Positions 18,565 through 25,925 of a DNA stretch of 38,990 nt are shown here, one piece after another (the first letter of the stretch is position 1; every line of letters begins with the position of its first letter). The notes beneath the pieces are model-generated. The model did no database searches. It was not told the DNA's origin and worked only from the letters and a program-made list of their open reading frames with translations. The DNA comes from Paenirhizobium cremeum. GTDB taxonomy: Bacteria > Pseudomonadota > Alphaproteobacteria > Rhizobiales > Rhizobiaceae. The translations under genes were made by a program, and so were the position numbers. Location: assembly GCF_022884085.1 (NCBI RefSeq), contig NZ_JAGGCS010000009.1:164972-203961 (forward strand), in the 5' to 3' direction.

Positions 18565-19619
18565 TCCGCACAAATGGCGGCGGCCTTTTCCCCGCGCCAG
18601 CGCGTGGGGTTCGTTCCCGTTACCCGCAGGAATTCCCGGTTGAAATTCGATTTGGTCATGAAGCCCGCCTCGAAGACGATGCGGGTGACCGGCATGTCGG
18701 TTTCCGCGAGAAGCCGGCAGGCCTCGGCAATGCGGAAATTGTTGACGTATTGCGAAACGCTCATGCCGTGGACGCGATTGACCGCATGGGAAACGGCGCG
18801 GGCCGGCAGGCCCATGCGGCGGGCGAGCTTGCCGAGATTGAGGCCGGCATCGGCATAAAGGCGCCGCTCGCGGATCAGCCGGTCGAGACCGGCCGCGACT
18901 TCCCCGTCCGCGCCGGAAACCTCCGGTGTCGGGGAATATGCCCTGACTTCGTCTACAGGCGATGCCTCCTCCTCTCCGCCCGCCCCCTCTTCGCCGCCGG
19001 CGACGACGGCGGCAATCCCGAGCAGGAGCAGGATGACGGTGGTCGCGGCCGAGACCACCGCGGCGGAATGGCGGCCGCCGCCGAACGCCATGTCGAGGCT
19101 GATGCCGATGTCCGTCAGGGCCGACGACATGAGCGTCAGCGCCGCCAGCACCAGAGAGCGATGCGAGCGGAGCGAACCGTCGAGACGCGAGGCCACGAGC
19201 CCGTCGGTGCCGAGACGGGCGAGCCAGGCGAGCCGCATCCCGTAGCCCAGGAACTCGCCGATAATCAGCAGGTCGATCAGATCGCGCCAGACGACGAGCA
19301 GGACGGCCAGCACGAGCGTCGGCATCAGATGCGGCCAGTCTCGGGGGGAAAGGCCGTTCCCCTCCTCGCGGGCAAGATCGCGGAAGGCAAGATAGGTGAG
19401 CGGCGGCACGAGGCTCGCAAAAAGCGACAGGATCGGCAGGATGGCGGTCACGCCATAGCCCCAGCGCAGGCCGACCAGCACCGTCTGCACCACGTAAAGC
19501 GCGACCAGCAGGACGAAGAGATGATTGCGGCCAAGGCTTTCCCGCCCCTGCAGCAGCAGCCGCACGAGAAAGGCCAGGAGGAAAAGCGAGACGGCAAAGG
19601 ACAGCGGTACGAAGATCAT
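18549..19619 (-). CDS. Membrane-anchored AraC family regulator
   Basis: A 356-residue protein combining an integral-membrane N-terminal half with an AraC-type DNA-binding C-terminus. About seven hydrophobic segments fill residues 1-210, followed by an acidic Gly/Glu linker (GGEEGAGGEEEAS), then the double helix-turn-helix (about 250-350): LNLGKLARRMGLPARAVSHAVN and VTRIVFEAGFMTKSNFNREFLR. It would read an envelope or periplasmic signal while staying attached to the membrane. It is divergent from the DUF4097-like gene at 19772, a likely target. The start at 19619 has no good ribosome-binding site. Confidence 0.88.
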   Translation of the reverse strand: MIFVPLSFAVSLFLLAFLVRLLLQGRESLGRNHLFVLLVALYVVQTVLVGLRWGYGVTAILPILSLFASLVPPLTYLAFRDLAREEGNGLSPRDWPHLMPTLVLAVLLVVWRDLIDLLIIGEFLGYGMRLAWLARLGTDGLVASRLDGSLRSHRSLVLAALTLMSSALTDIGISLDMAFGGGRHSAAVVSAATTVILLLLGIAAVVAGGEEGAGGEEEASPVDEVRAYSPTPEVSGADGEVAAGLDRLIRERRLYADAGLNLGKLARRMGLPARAVSHAVNRVHGMSVSQYVNNFRIAEACRLLAETDMPVTRIVFEAGFMTKSNFNREFLRVTGTNPTRWRGEKAAAICADQPPK

Positions 19620-19771
19620 GGGCGCGGGGTCGGCGGGTGTGACGAATTCGGTCTGATATCCCCATATGGCCCGAAAGCGCGTTCGAGGTCGACCTGAAAC
19701 GCGATCGAGGTCGCGGCCAGGACAACCGGCATGCTCGATAAGGACATCCCCAGGTCCAAAGGAGCACTCCC

Positions 19772-20509
19772 ATGAAAATCCGAACCGCCCTCCTCTCCGT
19801 CGCCGGCACGATTATCGCGCTCGCCCTGATCGACGGCGCCGTCGCCTTCGTTTCCACGCGCGACAGCCTCGCCGGCCCCGTCGACCTTTCGAAGGTCTCG
19901 ACGATCCGCGTCGAGGGATCGGCAAGCGACATCCGCATTTCCACCGGCGCGCAAGGCCCGCATATCGCCGAGCTGAGGGGCGAGCGCCACGGCTGGGGCG
20001 CGATCTGGCGCTCCGGCTGGTTTTCCGATGCCTGCCCGGCGCGGGGGGCGATGCGCATCGACGGAGATACGCTGATCGTCGATGTCGGCCGTTCGCCGCG
20101 CGTCTTCGACTGGTCGGACTGCACCATGGAGCTTGCCGCCAACATTCGGCCGGGGGCTGCTGTCATCATCGACCAGAAGGCCGCGCGCACCCGGCTCGAC
20201 GGCGATTTCTCCGCCGTCGACATCCGCAGCGACGCCGGCGATATCAGCCTCGACGGGCATGCGGAAAACCTGACGATCTCAGGCGCGGCACTGAGGGCGC
20301 GGATCACCTTCAAGCGGATCATGCACAACGAAACGATCGCGATTTCCGGCAAGATGCTCGACGCGACGCTGCGCTTCCTGCAGCCAACGGCGGTCAGCTA
20401 TCTGGTGGAGGCCACGGCCTCTTTCGTCGACAGCGCCCTGCCGAATACGCCCGGCGCAAAGCCGGCGATCCTCATCCGCGGCGACATGCTGCGCGCCCGC
20501 ATCGAATAG
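19772..20509 (+). CDS. DUF4097-like periplasmic beta-repeat protein
   Basis: A 245-residue exported protein. An N-terminal signal or anchor helix (about residues 5-26) is followed by beta-rich repeats in the DUF4097/putative adhesin style: VSTIRVEGSASDIRISTG, DGDFSAVDIRSDAGDISLDG and later MLDATLRFL. These proteins fold as a solenoid; function is unknown. AAAGGAG lies 7 bases before the ATG. Divergent orientation from the membrane AraC gene, with a 150-base shared promoter region, suggests that regulator controls it. Confidence 0.7.
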   Translation: MKIRTALLSVAGTIIALALIDGAVAFVSTRDSLAGPVDLSKVSTIRVEGSASDIRISTGAQGPHIAELRGERHGWGAIWRSGWFSDACPARGAMRIDGDTLIVDVGRSPRVFDWSDCTMELAANIRPGAAVIIDQKAARTRLDGDFSAVDIRSDAGDISLDGHAENLTISGAALRARITFKRIMHNETIAISGKMLDATLRFLQPTAVSYLVEATASFVDSALPNTPGAKPAILIRGDMLRARIE

Positions 20510-20624
20510 GCCGGTCGCGATTGTGCGTCGCAACCGCATTGTGCGTCGCAAACAGAGCTTGCCAAAACGCCATATTTCCGGAGTAATCTCAGAAAGATTG
20601 ATTCGTTTTGTCGGTAATTGCGCA

Positions 20625-20927
20625 ATGTCCTCGCTCGCGCTCATTCTCTGGCTTTTGCCCGCCGCGCTCTTCATGGGGTTGACCTATGTCGAGGGCATGG
20701 CGAACGGCAACCGCTGGGACAGCGCCCGCATTCTGGGGCTTGCCGCAAGCTTCCTCTGGCCGGCAAGCCTGCCGGCCTTCCTCGTCTATGCGCGCTGGCA
20801 CTACCGCCGCAACACGGGCAAGGCGCCGGAGATGCGGCGCTACGAGGGCAGACGCGATCTTGGCGCCTTCGAAAGCTTTACAGCCTCAGTTCCATCGCGG
20901 CCAGATCGAGCCAGCGGCCGAACTTGA
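20625..20927 (+). CDS. Small two-helix membrane protein
   Basis: A 100-residue hypothetical protein from the ATG at 20625. Two hydrophobic segments lie near residues 3-20 and 35-55, then a basic cytoplasmic stretch (YARWHYRRNTGKAPEMRRYEGRR). No family was recognised. Its last 50 bases overlap the converging GNAT gene, and the final residues look like antisense read-through, so the true protein may effectively end near GRRDLGAFE. There is no strong ribosome-binding site. Moderate confidence that it is real. Confidence 0.5.
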   Translation: MSSLALILWLLPAALFMGLTYVEGMANGNRWDSARILGLAASFLWPASLPAFLVYARWHYRRNTGKAPEMRRYEGRRDLGAFESFTASVPSRPDRASGRT

Positions 20928-21378
20928 TGCCGACTTCCCGGTGAATGCCGACGAGGCGGAAGCCAAGGCGCTCGTGCAGGGCAATGGACGGCGTGTTCTC
21001 CGCCTCGATCGCGGCGATCATCACATGCATGCCGGCGGCTTTCGCCCGCGCGATCAGTTCCAGCATCAGCTTTTTGCCGATGCCCGCGCCACGGCAATCC
21101 TTGTCGACATAGACGGAATGCTCGACGGTGTGGCGATAGCCGTCGAAGGCGCGCCAATCGCCATAGGAGGCGTAGCCCGCCACCTTGCCGTCCCTTTCCG
21201 CCACCAGAACCGGAAAGCCCTTCGCACGGCGCAGTTCCAGCCAGGCACGGCGATTGTCGACGTCGATCAGCACATCGTTCCAGATCGCGGTCGTGTGCTC
21301 GACCGCATGATTGTAGATGTCGCGGATCGCCGGGAGATCGGCCTCGACGGCATCACGGATGAGAACGGGTTGCGGCAT
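20878..21378 (-). CDS. GNAT N-acetyltransferase, phosphinothricin/methionine-sulfoximine type
   Basis: A 166-residue GNAT enzyme close to the Pat/MddA group, which acetylates phosphinothricin-like or methionine-derived amines with acetyl-CoA. Landmarks are IRDIYNHAVEHTTAIWND at the N-terminus, YRHTVEHSVYVDKDCRGAGIGKKL (about residues 81-104), containing the acetyl-CoA-binding RGAGIG loop, and the closing HERLGFRLVGIHREVGIKFGRW. The start is fixed by the fold. It is divergent from an XRE-cupin gene with only 26 bases between the start codons; the regulator is presumably its controller. Confidence 0.92.
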   Translation of the reverse strand: MPQPVLIRDAVEADLPAIRDIYNHAVEHTTAIWNDVLIDVDNRRAWLELRRAKGFPVLVAERDGKVAGYASYGDWRAFDGYRHTVEHSVYVDKDCRGAGIGKKLMLELIARAKAAGMHVMIAAIEAENTPSIALHERLGFRLVGIHREVGIKFGRWLDLAAMELRL

Positions 21379-21412
21379 GGAATATTGTCCACTATATTGA
21401 CGATATGTCCAA
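21370..21412. promoter_or_regulatory. Overlapping divergent promoters, both apparently leaderless
   Basis: Plus strand: TTGCGG (21370-21375), 17 bases, TATATT (21393-21398), with the expected start at 21405, the A of the XRE ATG. Minus strand: TTGGAC (21412-21407), 17 bases, GACAAT (21389-21384), with the expected start at about 21377, the GNAT ATG. Repeated ATATTG and ATATGTCC words in between may be the XRE operator. Confidence 0.55.
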
Positions 21413-21974
21413 TTTATCAGACGATTTCGACCGCTGTCTAGGGGAAAGAATCCGCGCTGAACGCACCGCGCGCAACTGGTCGCTGAGCGACCTTGCCGAA
21501 CGGGCCGGCGTTTCCCGCGCGATGATAAACAAGGTGGAGCGAGGCGAGAGCAGCCCGACGGCCGCCTTTCTCGGCAAGCTCGCCGGTGCCTTGTCGCTCA
21601 GCGTCTCCACCCTGATTGCGCGGGCCGAAGCCAATGGCAGGCGGCTTTCCCGGGCGCAGGACCAGCCGGTGTGGACCGATCCTGAAACAGGCTATGTGCG
21701 GCGGCAGGTTTCACCTGCTGTCGACATGCCGCTCGAAATCGTCGAGGTTTCCCTGCCGGCCGGCGCCAGGGTTCCCTACGATGCAGCGGCCTTCGCCTTC
21801 CTCCGGCAGATGATCTGGGTGCAGGAAGGCAGCCTCGTCTTCCTCGAGGGAGAGGCGCGCCACCACATCGCTGCGGGAGACTGTCTGGCGCTCGGCCCGC
21901 CCGCCGACTGCGCTTTCGTGAACGAGAGCAGCGAAGCCTGCCGATACGCGGTGGTGCTGCTCAAGGGGCGGTGA
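21405..21974 (+). CDS. XRE-cupin transcriptional regulator
   Basis: A 189-residue regulator with an N-terminal XRE helix-turn-helix (GERIRAERTARNWSLSDLAE, AGVSRAMINKVERGESSPT; about residues 13-60) and a C-terminal cupin fold (about 110-185: IWVQEGSLVFLEGEARHHIAAGDCLALGP). This is the SutR/PuuR-type layout, where the cupin binds a small metabolite. The ATG at 21405 is the only start that keeps the helix-turn-helix whole, and it has no ribosome-binding site, fitting a leaderless message. It probably controls the adjacent GNAT gene and itself. Confidence 0.92.
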   Translation: MSNLSDDFDRCLGERIRAERTARNWSLSDLAERAGVSRAMINKVERGESSPTAAFLGKLAGALSLSVSTLIARAEANGRRLSRAQDQPVWTDPETGYVRRQVSPAVDMPLEIVEVSLPAGARVPYDAAAFAFLRQMIWVQEGSLVFLEGEARHHIAAGDCLALGPPADCAFVNESSEACRYAVVLLKGR

Positions 21975-22097
21975 AGGGAGCACCGGCTTCCCTGACGACG
22001 CAGAAAAACATCCTCGCCATCCAACCCCCTTGAATGCGCAGGAGAATCATCTTCAGGTTGTCTCTGTTTGATTATCTATTTTCCGGTGGAGATTTCG

Positions 22098-22565
22098 TTG
22101 TCGAGCTTAACCGTGCCGCTCATCATTCGTTACCTGGCGATATCGTTCGCATTCAACATCGCCGCAGCCGCCGTGTTCGTCCTGTTTTTCTATTTCGACA
22201 TCATCCGTATCGAGCTGCCGGGCATGCTCATAAGCGTGACCATTGGCAGCGGAATCGTGGCGGGGGCGTATTTCCGCAGAGGTCAAGGGCGCCTCGCAAA
22301 ATGGGGCGAGTGCTGGCGGATCTCGGCCGTCATGCTATCGCCTCACATCGTGCTGACCATCCTTTTCCTCGCCGTATCTTTCGCAGCATGGATCATGCCC
22401 TTCGACGAAACCTTGCTCATCAAGACAAGCTCATTCCTCTTGGAGATGGTCCTGAACGGCTGCTTCACCATCCTGTTGATGCTGACCATAACCACAGCCG
22501 CATTCCGTTTCGGCTCCCACATGCCTCCCGGATCAGCAGAAGGCTGGCGAAACCTCAGAGAGTGA
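22098..22565 (+). CDS. ABZJ_00895-like four-helix membrane protein
   Basis: A 155-residue integral membrane protein with four helices (about residues 5-25, 33-55, 70-95 and 115-135). The helix pattern resembles the ABZJ_00895 family of unknown function. The start is chosen as TTG at 22098, because GTGGAG lies about 6 bases upstream; other in-frame TTG and GTG codons at 22068 and 22086 are possible. Local base composition is a little AT-richer than its neighbours. It overlaps the converging TrhA gene by 11 bases. Confidence 0.6.
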   Translation: MSSLTVPLIIRYLAISFAFNIAAAAVFVLFFYFDIIRIELPGMLISVTIGSGIVAGAYFRRGQGRLAKWGECWRISAVMLSPHIVLTILFLAVSFAAWIMPFDETLLIKTSSFLLEMVLNGCFTILLMLTITTAAFRFGSHMPPGSAEGWRNLRE

Positions 22566-23241
22566 TCGCCGTAAACACCGCCGAGTAATGCACCATCGCG
22601 GCGGTGAGCACGAAGCCATGCCAGATGGCGTTCTGGAAGCGCAGGCGCTCCCAGACGTGGAAGATCACGCCGGCCGAATAAAGGATGCCGCCGGCGAGGA
22701 TGAGGGTGATGGTGATGCCGGGCAGGATCTTGGAAATCGGGCCCAGGGCGATGGCGCCGCTCCAGCCCATGGCGAGATAAAGCAGGATCGCCAGCCGGTC
22801 GTAGCGGCCGGGATAGCGACACTTCAGCCAGATGCCGATGACGCCCGTGAGCCAGACCGCGCCGAGCAGCGCCATGATGCGCCAGTCATCCGAACCCTTG
22901 ACCAGGAACGGCGTATAGGTGGCTGCAATCAGCACGAAGATCGCCGAATGGTCGAAACGGCGCAGTATCCACTTGGTGCGCGAATGCGGCCACATGTTGT
23001 AGGTGCAGGAAACGCCGAGCGCGATGACGAGGCCGAGGCCATAGATCCAGGCCGCGGCCATTTCCGCATGGGAAGACCAGACCGTCGCATAGAAAATCAG
23101 CGCGGTAGCACCGACCAGCGCGAAAACCACGCCGACGGCGTGGACAATGCCATCGGCCACCAGTTCGTGAAAATCGTAGGGCCGCCCGAAGCGGAACTGA
23201 TCGGTCATCGACGCGGGACTTCCTGATGTTTCATCTTGCAT
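22555..23241 (-). CDS. trhA: PAQR/hemolysin III family membrane protein TrhA
   Basis: A 228-residue seven-helix protein of the hemolysin III/PAQR family, linked in bacteria to membrane fluidity homeostasis. The family's metal and Ser/His motifs are visible: ELVADGIVHAVG in the first helix, FDHSAIFVLIAATYTPF in the middle, and HVWERLRFQNAIWHGFVL near the end. Two starts are possible: the ATG at 23241 used here and one 11 codons downstream (23208), which would remove a polar leader; neither has a strong ribosome-binding site. Confidence 0.92.
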   Translation of the reverse strand: MQDETSGSPASMTDQFRFGRPYDFHELVADGIVHAVGVVFALVGATALIFYATVWSSHAEMAAAWIYGLGLVIALGVSCTYNMWPHSRTKWILRRFDHSAIFVLIAATYTPFLVKGSDDWRIMALLGAVWLTGVIGIWLKCRYPGRYDRLAILLYLAMGWSGAIALGPISKILPGITITLILAGGILYSAGVIFHVWERLRFQNAIWHGFVLTAAMVHYSAVFTAITL

Positions 23242-23451
23242 GCCATCGATCAGATCATGAGCGAATTTAAGGCACCGGACAAGTCAACCTTCGGGCGGAG
23301 GTGGAATACTCCGTGATCGCGCCGGCGCGCCCCGCGCCTTTCCCCCGCCTTGTCAGGCGGCAATCGCCAGAGCGTGCCCGCGCCTTGCGGAGCGTTTCGG
23401 TTTAACCTAAAAATTCCTCGCCGTTCCGGCTGTTTTTCGAGGATCGACGCC

Positions 23452-23835
23452 ATGCGTTTCACCGTGCTCGCCACATTCGCGGCGCTGATTACCTATGTCT
23501 GGTTCATGGTGAAGGTGGCGCGCGCGCGCAAGCAGTTCGGCGTCGAAGCGCCCAAGGTGTCCGGCAATCTCGATTTCGAGCGGGTTTTCCGGGTGCAGCA
23601 GAACACCGCGGAACAGCTGGTGCTGTTCCTGCCGGCACTCTGGCTGTTCGGCACCTATACCTCGGATGCCGTGGCCGGGCTGCTCGGCCTTTGCTGGACG
23701 GCGGCGCGTGCCCTCTATGCCACGGAATATTACTCCGACGCCAGGAAACGCGGGCCGGGCGCGGCACTCACCACCCTGATCGGCCTCGTGCTGCTCGTCG
23801 GCGGCACCATCGGCGCATTGCTCAAGATGCCTTGA
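23452..23835 (+). CDS. MAPEG family membrane protein
   Basis: A 127-residue four-helix protein of the MAPEG family (membrane-associated eicosanoid and glutathione metabolism). The signature stretch is RVFRVQQNTAEQLVLFLPALWLF (about residues 44-66), with the conserved Asn, Glu and Gln, followed by ARALYATEYY. In bacteria the substrates are mostly unknown; glutathione transfer or peroxidase activity is the family theme. The start at 23452 follows a GAGG site. It converges on the TraR/DksA gene across a shared hairpin. Confidence 0.9.
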   Translation: MRFTVLATFAALITYVWFMVKVARARKQFGVEAPKVSGNLDFERVFRVQQNTAEQLVLFLPALWLFGTYTSDAVAGLLGLCWTAARALYATEYYSDARKRGPGAALTTLIGLVLLVGGTIGALLKMP

Positions 23836-23881
23836 GGACCGACCTGACGAAGGCGAAACGATTTGACGGGATCATTTGAAA

Positions 23882-23914
23882 CCGGCCCGCCTCCAAGAAA
23901 TGGAGACGGGCCGG
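23882..23914. terminator. Hairpin between convergent MAPEG and TraR/DksA genes
   Basis: CCGGCCCG and CGGGCCGG (8 pairs) continue, after one mismatch, into CTCC/GGAG with a seven-base loop. It lies six bases after the TraR/DksA stop and 46 bases after the MAPEG stop. T-runs are short (GGTTTC on the minus strand), so it may work as a bidirectional terminator. Confidence 0.65.
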
Positions 23915-23919
23915 ATGTC

Positions 23920-24240
23920 TTATTTGCCGGAGGCGCATTCCTGGCAGAAGGGCGTGTAGGGCACGGCTGCGAGGCGCTGTTCGGAAATCGGCTGGCCGCA
24001 TTTGACGCAAATGCCGAAGGTGCCCTTGGCGAGGCGCTCAAGCGCCGCATCGATCGCCTTCAGTTCCTTTTCGCCGACCTCGCCGAACTCCTCGAGAACC
24101 TCGTCGTTCTCGGCCTCGGTGGCCTGCTCCTCGCTGTCCTGGTCCCGGGGCCGGCCAAGATCGGTGTCGATCTTTTGCAGGCGGGCCAGGATCTCCTGCT
24201 GCCTGTCCTTCAGGATCTGTTCGTATCTTGCGGTGTCCAT
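23920..24240 (-). CDS. TraR/DksA family zinc-finger protein
   Basis: A 106-residue DksA-like protein, which in this family binds the RNA polymerase secondary channel. A long N-terminal coiled coil (ILKDRQQEILARLQKIDTDL) leads to a C4 zinc finger with CVKCGQPI and CQEC (near residues 77-80 and 98-101), and the typical AIDAALERLAKGTFGIC before it. It is shorter than full DksA and lacks an obvious DxxDxA tip motif; instead there is EEQATEAENDE, so its effect on polymerase may differ. Confidence 0.88.
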   Translation of the reverse strand: MDTARYEQILKDRQQEILARLQKIDTDLGRPRDQDSEEQATEAENDEVLEEFGEVGEKELKAIDAALERLAKGTFGICVKCGQPISEQRLAAVPYTPFCQECASGK

Positions 24241-24286
24241 CCCGGGTGTTTCCTTGTTCTTCTATGGCAGTCTGAGGGCCGGCCGC

Positions 24287-24697
24287 TCAGCGGTCAACCA
24301 GAACCGAGCATTTTGCGTGACGGACGACGCGGTCGGCGGTGGCGCCGATGAAATAGTTGGCGAGATCCGGAATATGCGAGGCGATGATGATGAGATCCGC
24401 GCCGTGTTCGCCGGCAGCCGCCAGGATTTCGCGGGCCGGCGCGCCCGAACGGATCTCGACACGGGCGTCGATGCCGGTCTTTTCCTTGATCTCGACGAGC
24501 TTGGCCTTGCCGTCCTTGATCGCGCCTTCGATGACGTCGACCGGCAGGTCGATGGCGAGATAACCCGGCATGTCCTCGACCACGGTCAGCAGAATAATCT
24601 CACCACCGGCATCGAGCAGCGAAGCGGCCTTGCGCAGGATCTTCTCGCCCTTGTCGAGCTGTCCGCAATCCACCGGAACAATAATTTTCTTGTACAT
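24287..24697 (-). CDS. Universal stress protein, UspA family
   Basis: A 136-residue cytoplasmic UspA domain. It starts with MYKKIIVPVDCGQLDKGEK and ends with the ATP-binding-type pattern IIIASHIPDLANYFIGATADRVVRHAKCSVLV, where the G-x2-G-x9-G-S/T motif is degenerate (GATADRVVRHAKCS). Start chosen at 24697 with AAAGGAGAAAGTC upstream. It is probably induced by stress or growth arrest. It lies 46 bases before the TraR/DksA gene in the same direction. Confidence 0.92.
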   Translation of the reverse strand: MYKKIIVPVDCGQLDKGEKILRKAASLLDAGGEIILLTVVEDMPGYLAIDLPVDVIEGAIKDGKAKLVEIKEKTGIDARVEIRSGAPAREILAAAGEHGADLIIIASHIPDLANYFIGATADRVVRHAKCSVLVDR

Positions 24698-25006
24698 GAC
24701 TTTCTCCTTTGACCTGCGACCGTCCCCGCCGCGTTTCCTCTCTTTGTCCGTAACATGGGTCGCCGCGGCCCTTCCCGCATTGATCAGGATCAATTTTTCG
24801 CCGGACAAAGAAAACAGTCATCGTCAACAATCGTCGAACGATAAATCCACTTTATTCAGCCTTTCGTGAACGATGCGACATCTCCATATTAACGCCGGGC
24901 AGAGATGAGGAAAAGGATCGGCGGCGCGGCCCGACCGCCGGCGGCGAGACCGGTGCGAAAGCGCTTGGCCGAAAGCCGAAGCGGCGGCGATCCGAAGGAG
25001 ATTTCC
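24698..25006. other. Divergent promoter region, uspA and VOC dioxygenase
   Basis: About 310 bases without a gene between divergent starts. The part near 24780-24850 is AT-richer (GATCAGGATCAATTTTTCG, ATAAATCCACTTTATTC). It contains TTGATCAGGATCAA-like dyads (around 24779-24793, TTGATCAGGATCAA), similar to FNR/FixK boxes (TTGAT-N4-ATCAA), positioned upstream of the uspA-type gene. That would suit oxygen-responsive control. Confidence 0.5.
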
Positions 25007-25891
25007 ATGGCAGACACGCTTGCGGCAGACAAAACCCCGAGCTTTGCGCTTACCCGACCGGTGCATGTGGGCCGGAGCCATCTGGTGGTGGGCGATCTCG
25101 ACCGGGTGAAACAGTTCTACAAGACCATGCTCGGCCTGCGGGTCATCGAGCAGACGGCGAGCGGCGCGGTGCTCGGCGCGGGCGGCAAGCCGCTGCTGAC
25201 GCTGACGACCGGCGGCAATGTGCAGCGCGCCCCGCGCAACGCCGCCGGCCTGTTCCACACCGCCTTCCTGCTGCCCGACCGCAACGAACTCGGCCACTGG
25301 CTCGCCCATGCCGTGGCACATGGCGTGCGCCTCGACGGCGCCTCCGACCATCTGGTGAGCGAGGCGATCTATCTCTCCGACCCCGAGGGCAACGGCATCG
25401 AGGTCTATGCCGACCGCCCCGTCAGGGACTGGAGGTTCCTGTCGGACGGCACGGTGGAGATGGCGACGCTGCCTCTCGACCTGCAGGGTCTCTACGACAA
25501 GGCTCCGAAGACAGCCTGGGGCGGGATGACGGACAGGGCGGCGATCGGCCACATGCATCTGCAGGTCGGCAATATTCCGCAGGCCGACCGTTTCTACGAG
25601 GGCGTGCTCGGCCTGAAGAAGATGGCCGCCTATCCGGGCGCAAGCTTCTTCGGCGCCGGGACCTATCATCATCACATCGCCGCCAATATCTGGAACAGCC
25701 GCGGCGCCACCGTCCGCGAAGGCGGCATGTCCGGCCTTTCGGACTATTCGCTGACCTTCAACGACAGGAACGCGCTCGACAAGGCGCTCGCCACGCTGGA
25801 AAGCCTCGAAATCCCCGTGACCCGCACCGCTGAGGGCCATGCGTTGAAAGACCCGTGGGGCATCGGCCTGACGCTGACTGCTGCGGCGTGA
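25007..25891 (+). CDS. VOC family ring-cleaving dioxygenase, two-domain
   Basis: A 294-residue protein with two vicinal-oxygen-chelate modules: the first (about residues 20-130) begins VGRSHLVVGDLDRVKQFYKT and ends SDPEGNGIEVYADRP, the second (about 170-290) begins IGHMHLQVGNIPQADRFYEG and has a His-rich TYHHHIAANIW. This is the layout of CatE-like extradiol catechol 2,3-dioxygenases, which use Fe(II). His near 180 and 222 are plausible iron ligands. Substrate unknown. The ATG at 25007 follows AAGGAG. Confidence 0.88.
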   Translation: MADTLAADKTPSFALTRPVHVGRSHLVVGDLDRVKQFYKTMLGLRVIEQTASGAVLGAGGKPLLTLTTGGNVQRAPRNAAGLFHTAFLLPDRNELGHWLAHAVAHGVRLDGASDHLVSEAIYLSDPEGNGIEVYADRPVRDWRFLSDGTVEMATLPLDLQGLYDKAPKTAWGGMTDRAAIGHMHLQVGNIPQADRFYEGVLGLKKMAAYPGASFFGAGTYHHHIAANIWNSRGATVREGGMSGLSDYSLTFNDRNALDKALATLESLEIPVTRTAEGHALKDPWGIGLTLTAAA

Positions 25892-25925
25892 GGGAGCCTC
25901 CCGCCCCGCCGCACATGCGCATGCC

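Noticed and set aside
18331..20352. A 673-codon minus-strand frame spanning the AraC and DUF4097 genes
   Set aside because: It shifts out of frame from the AraC gene and covers a divergent gene on the opposite strand; composition is Arg/Pro-rich shadow sequence.
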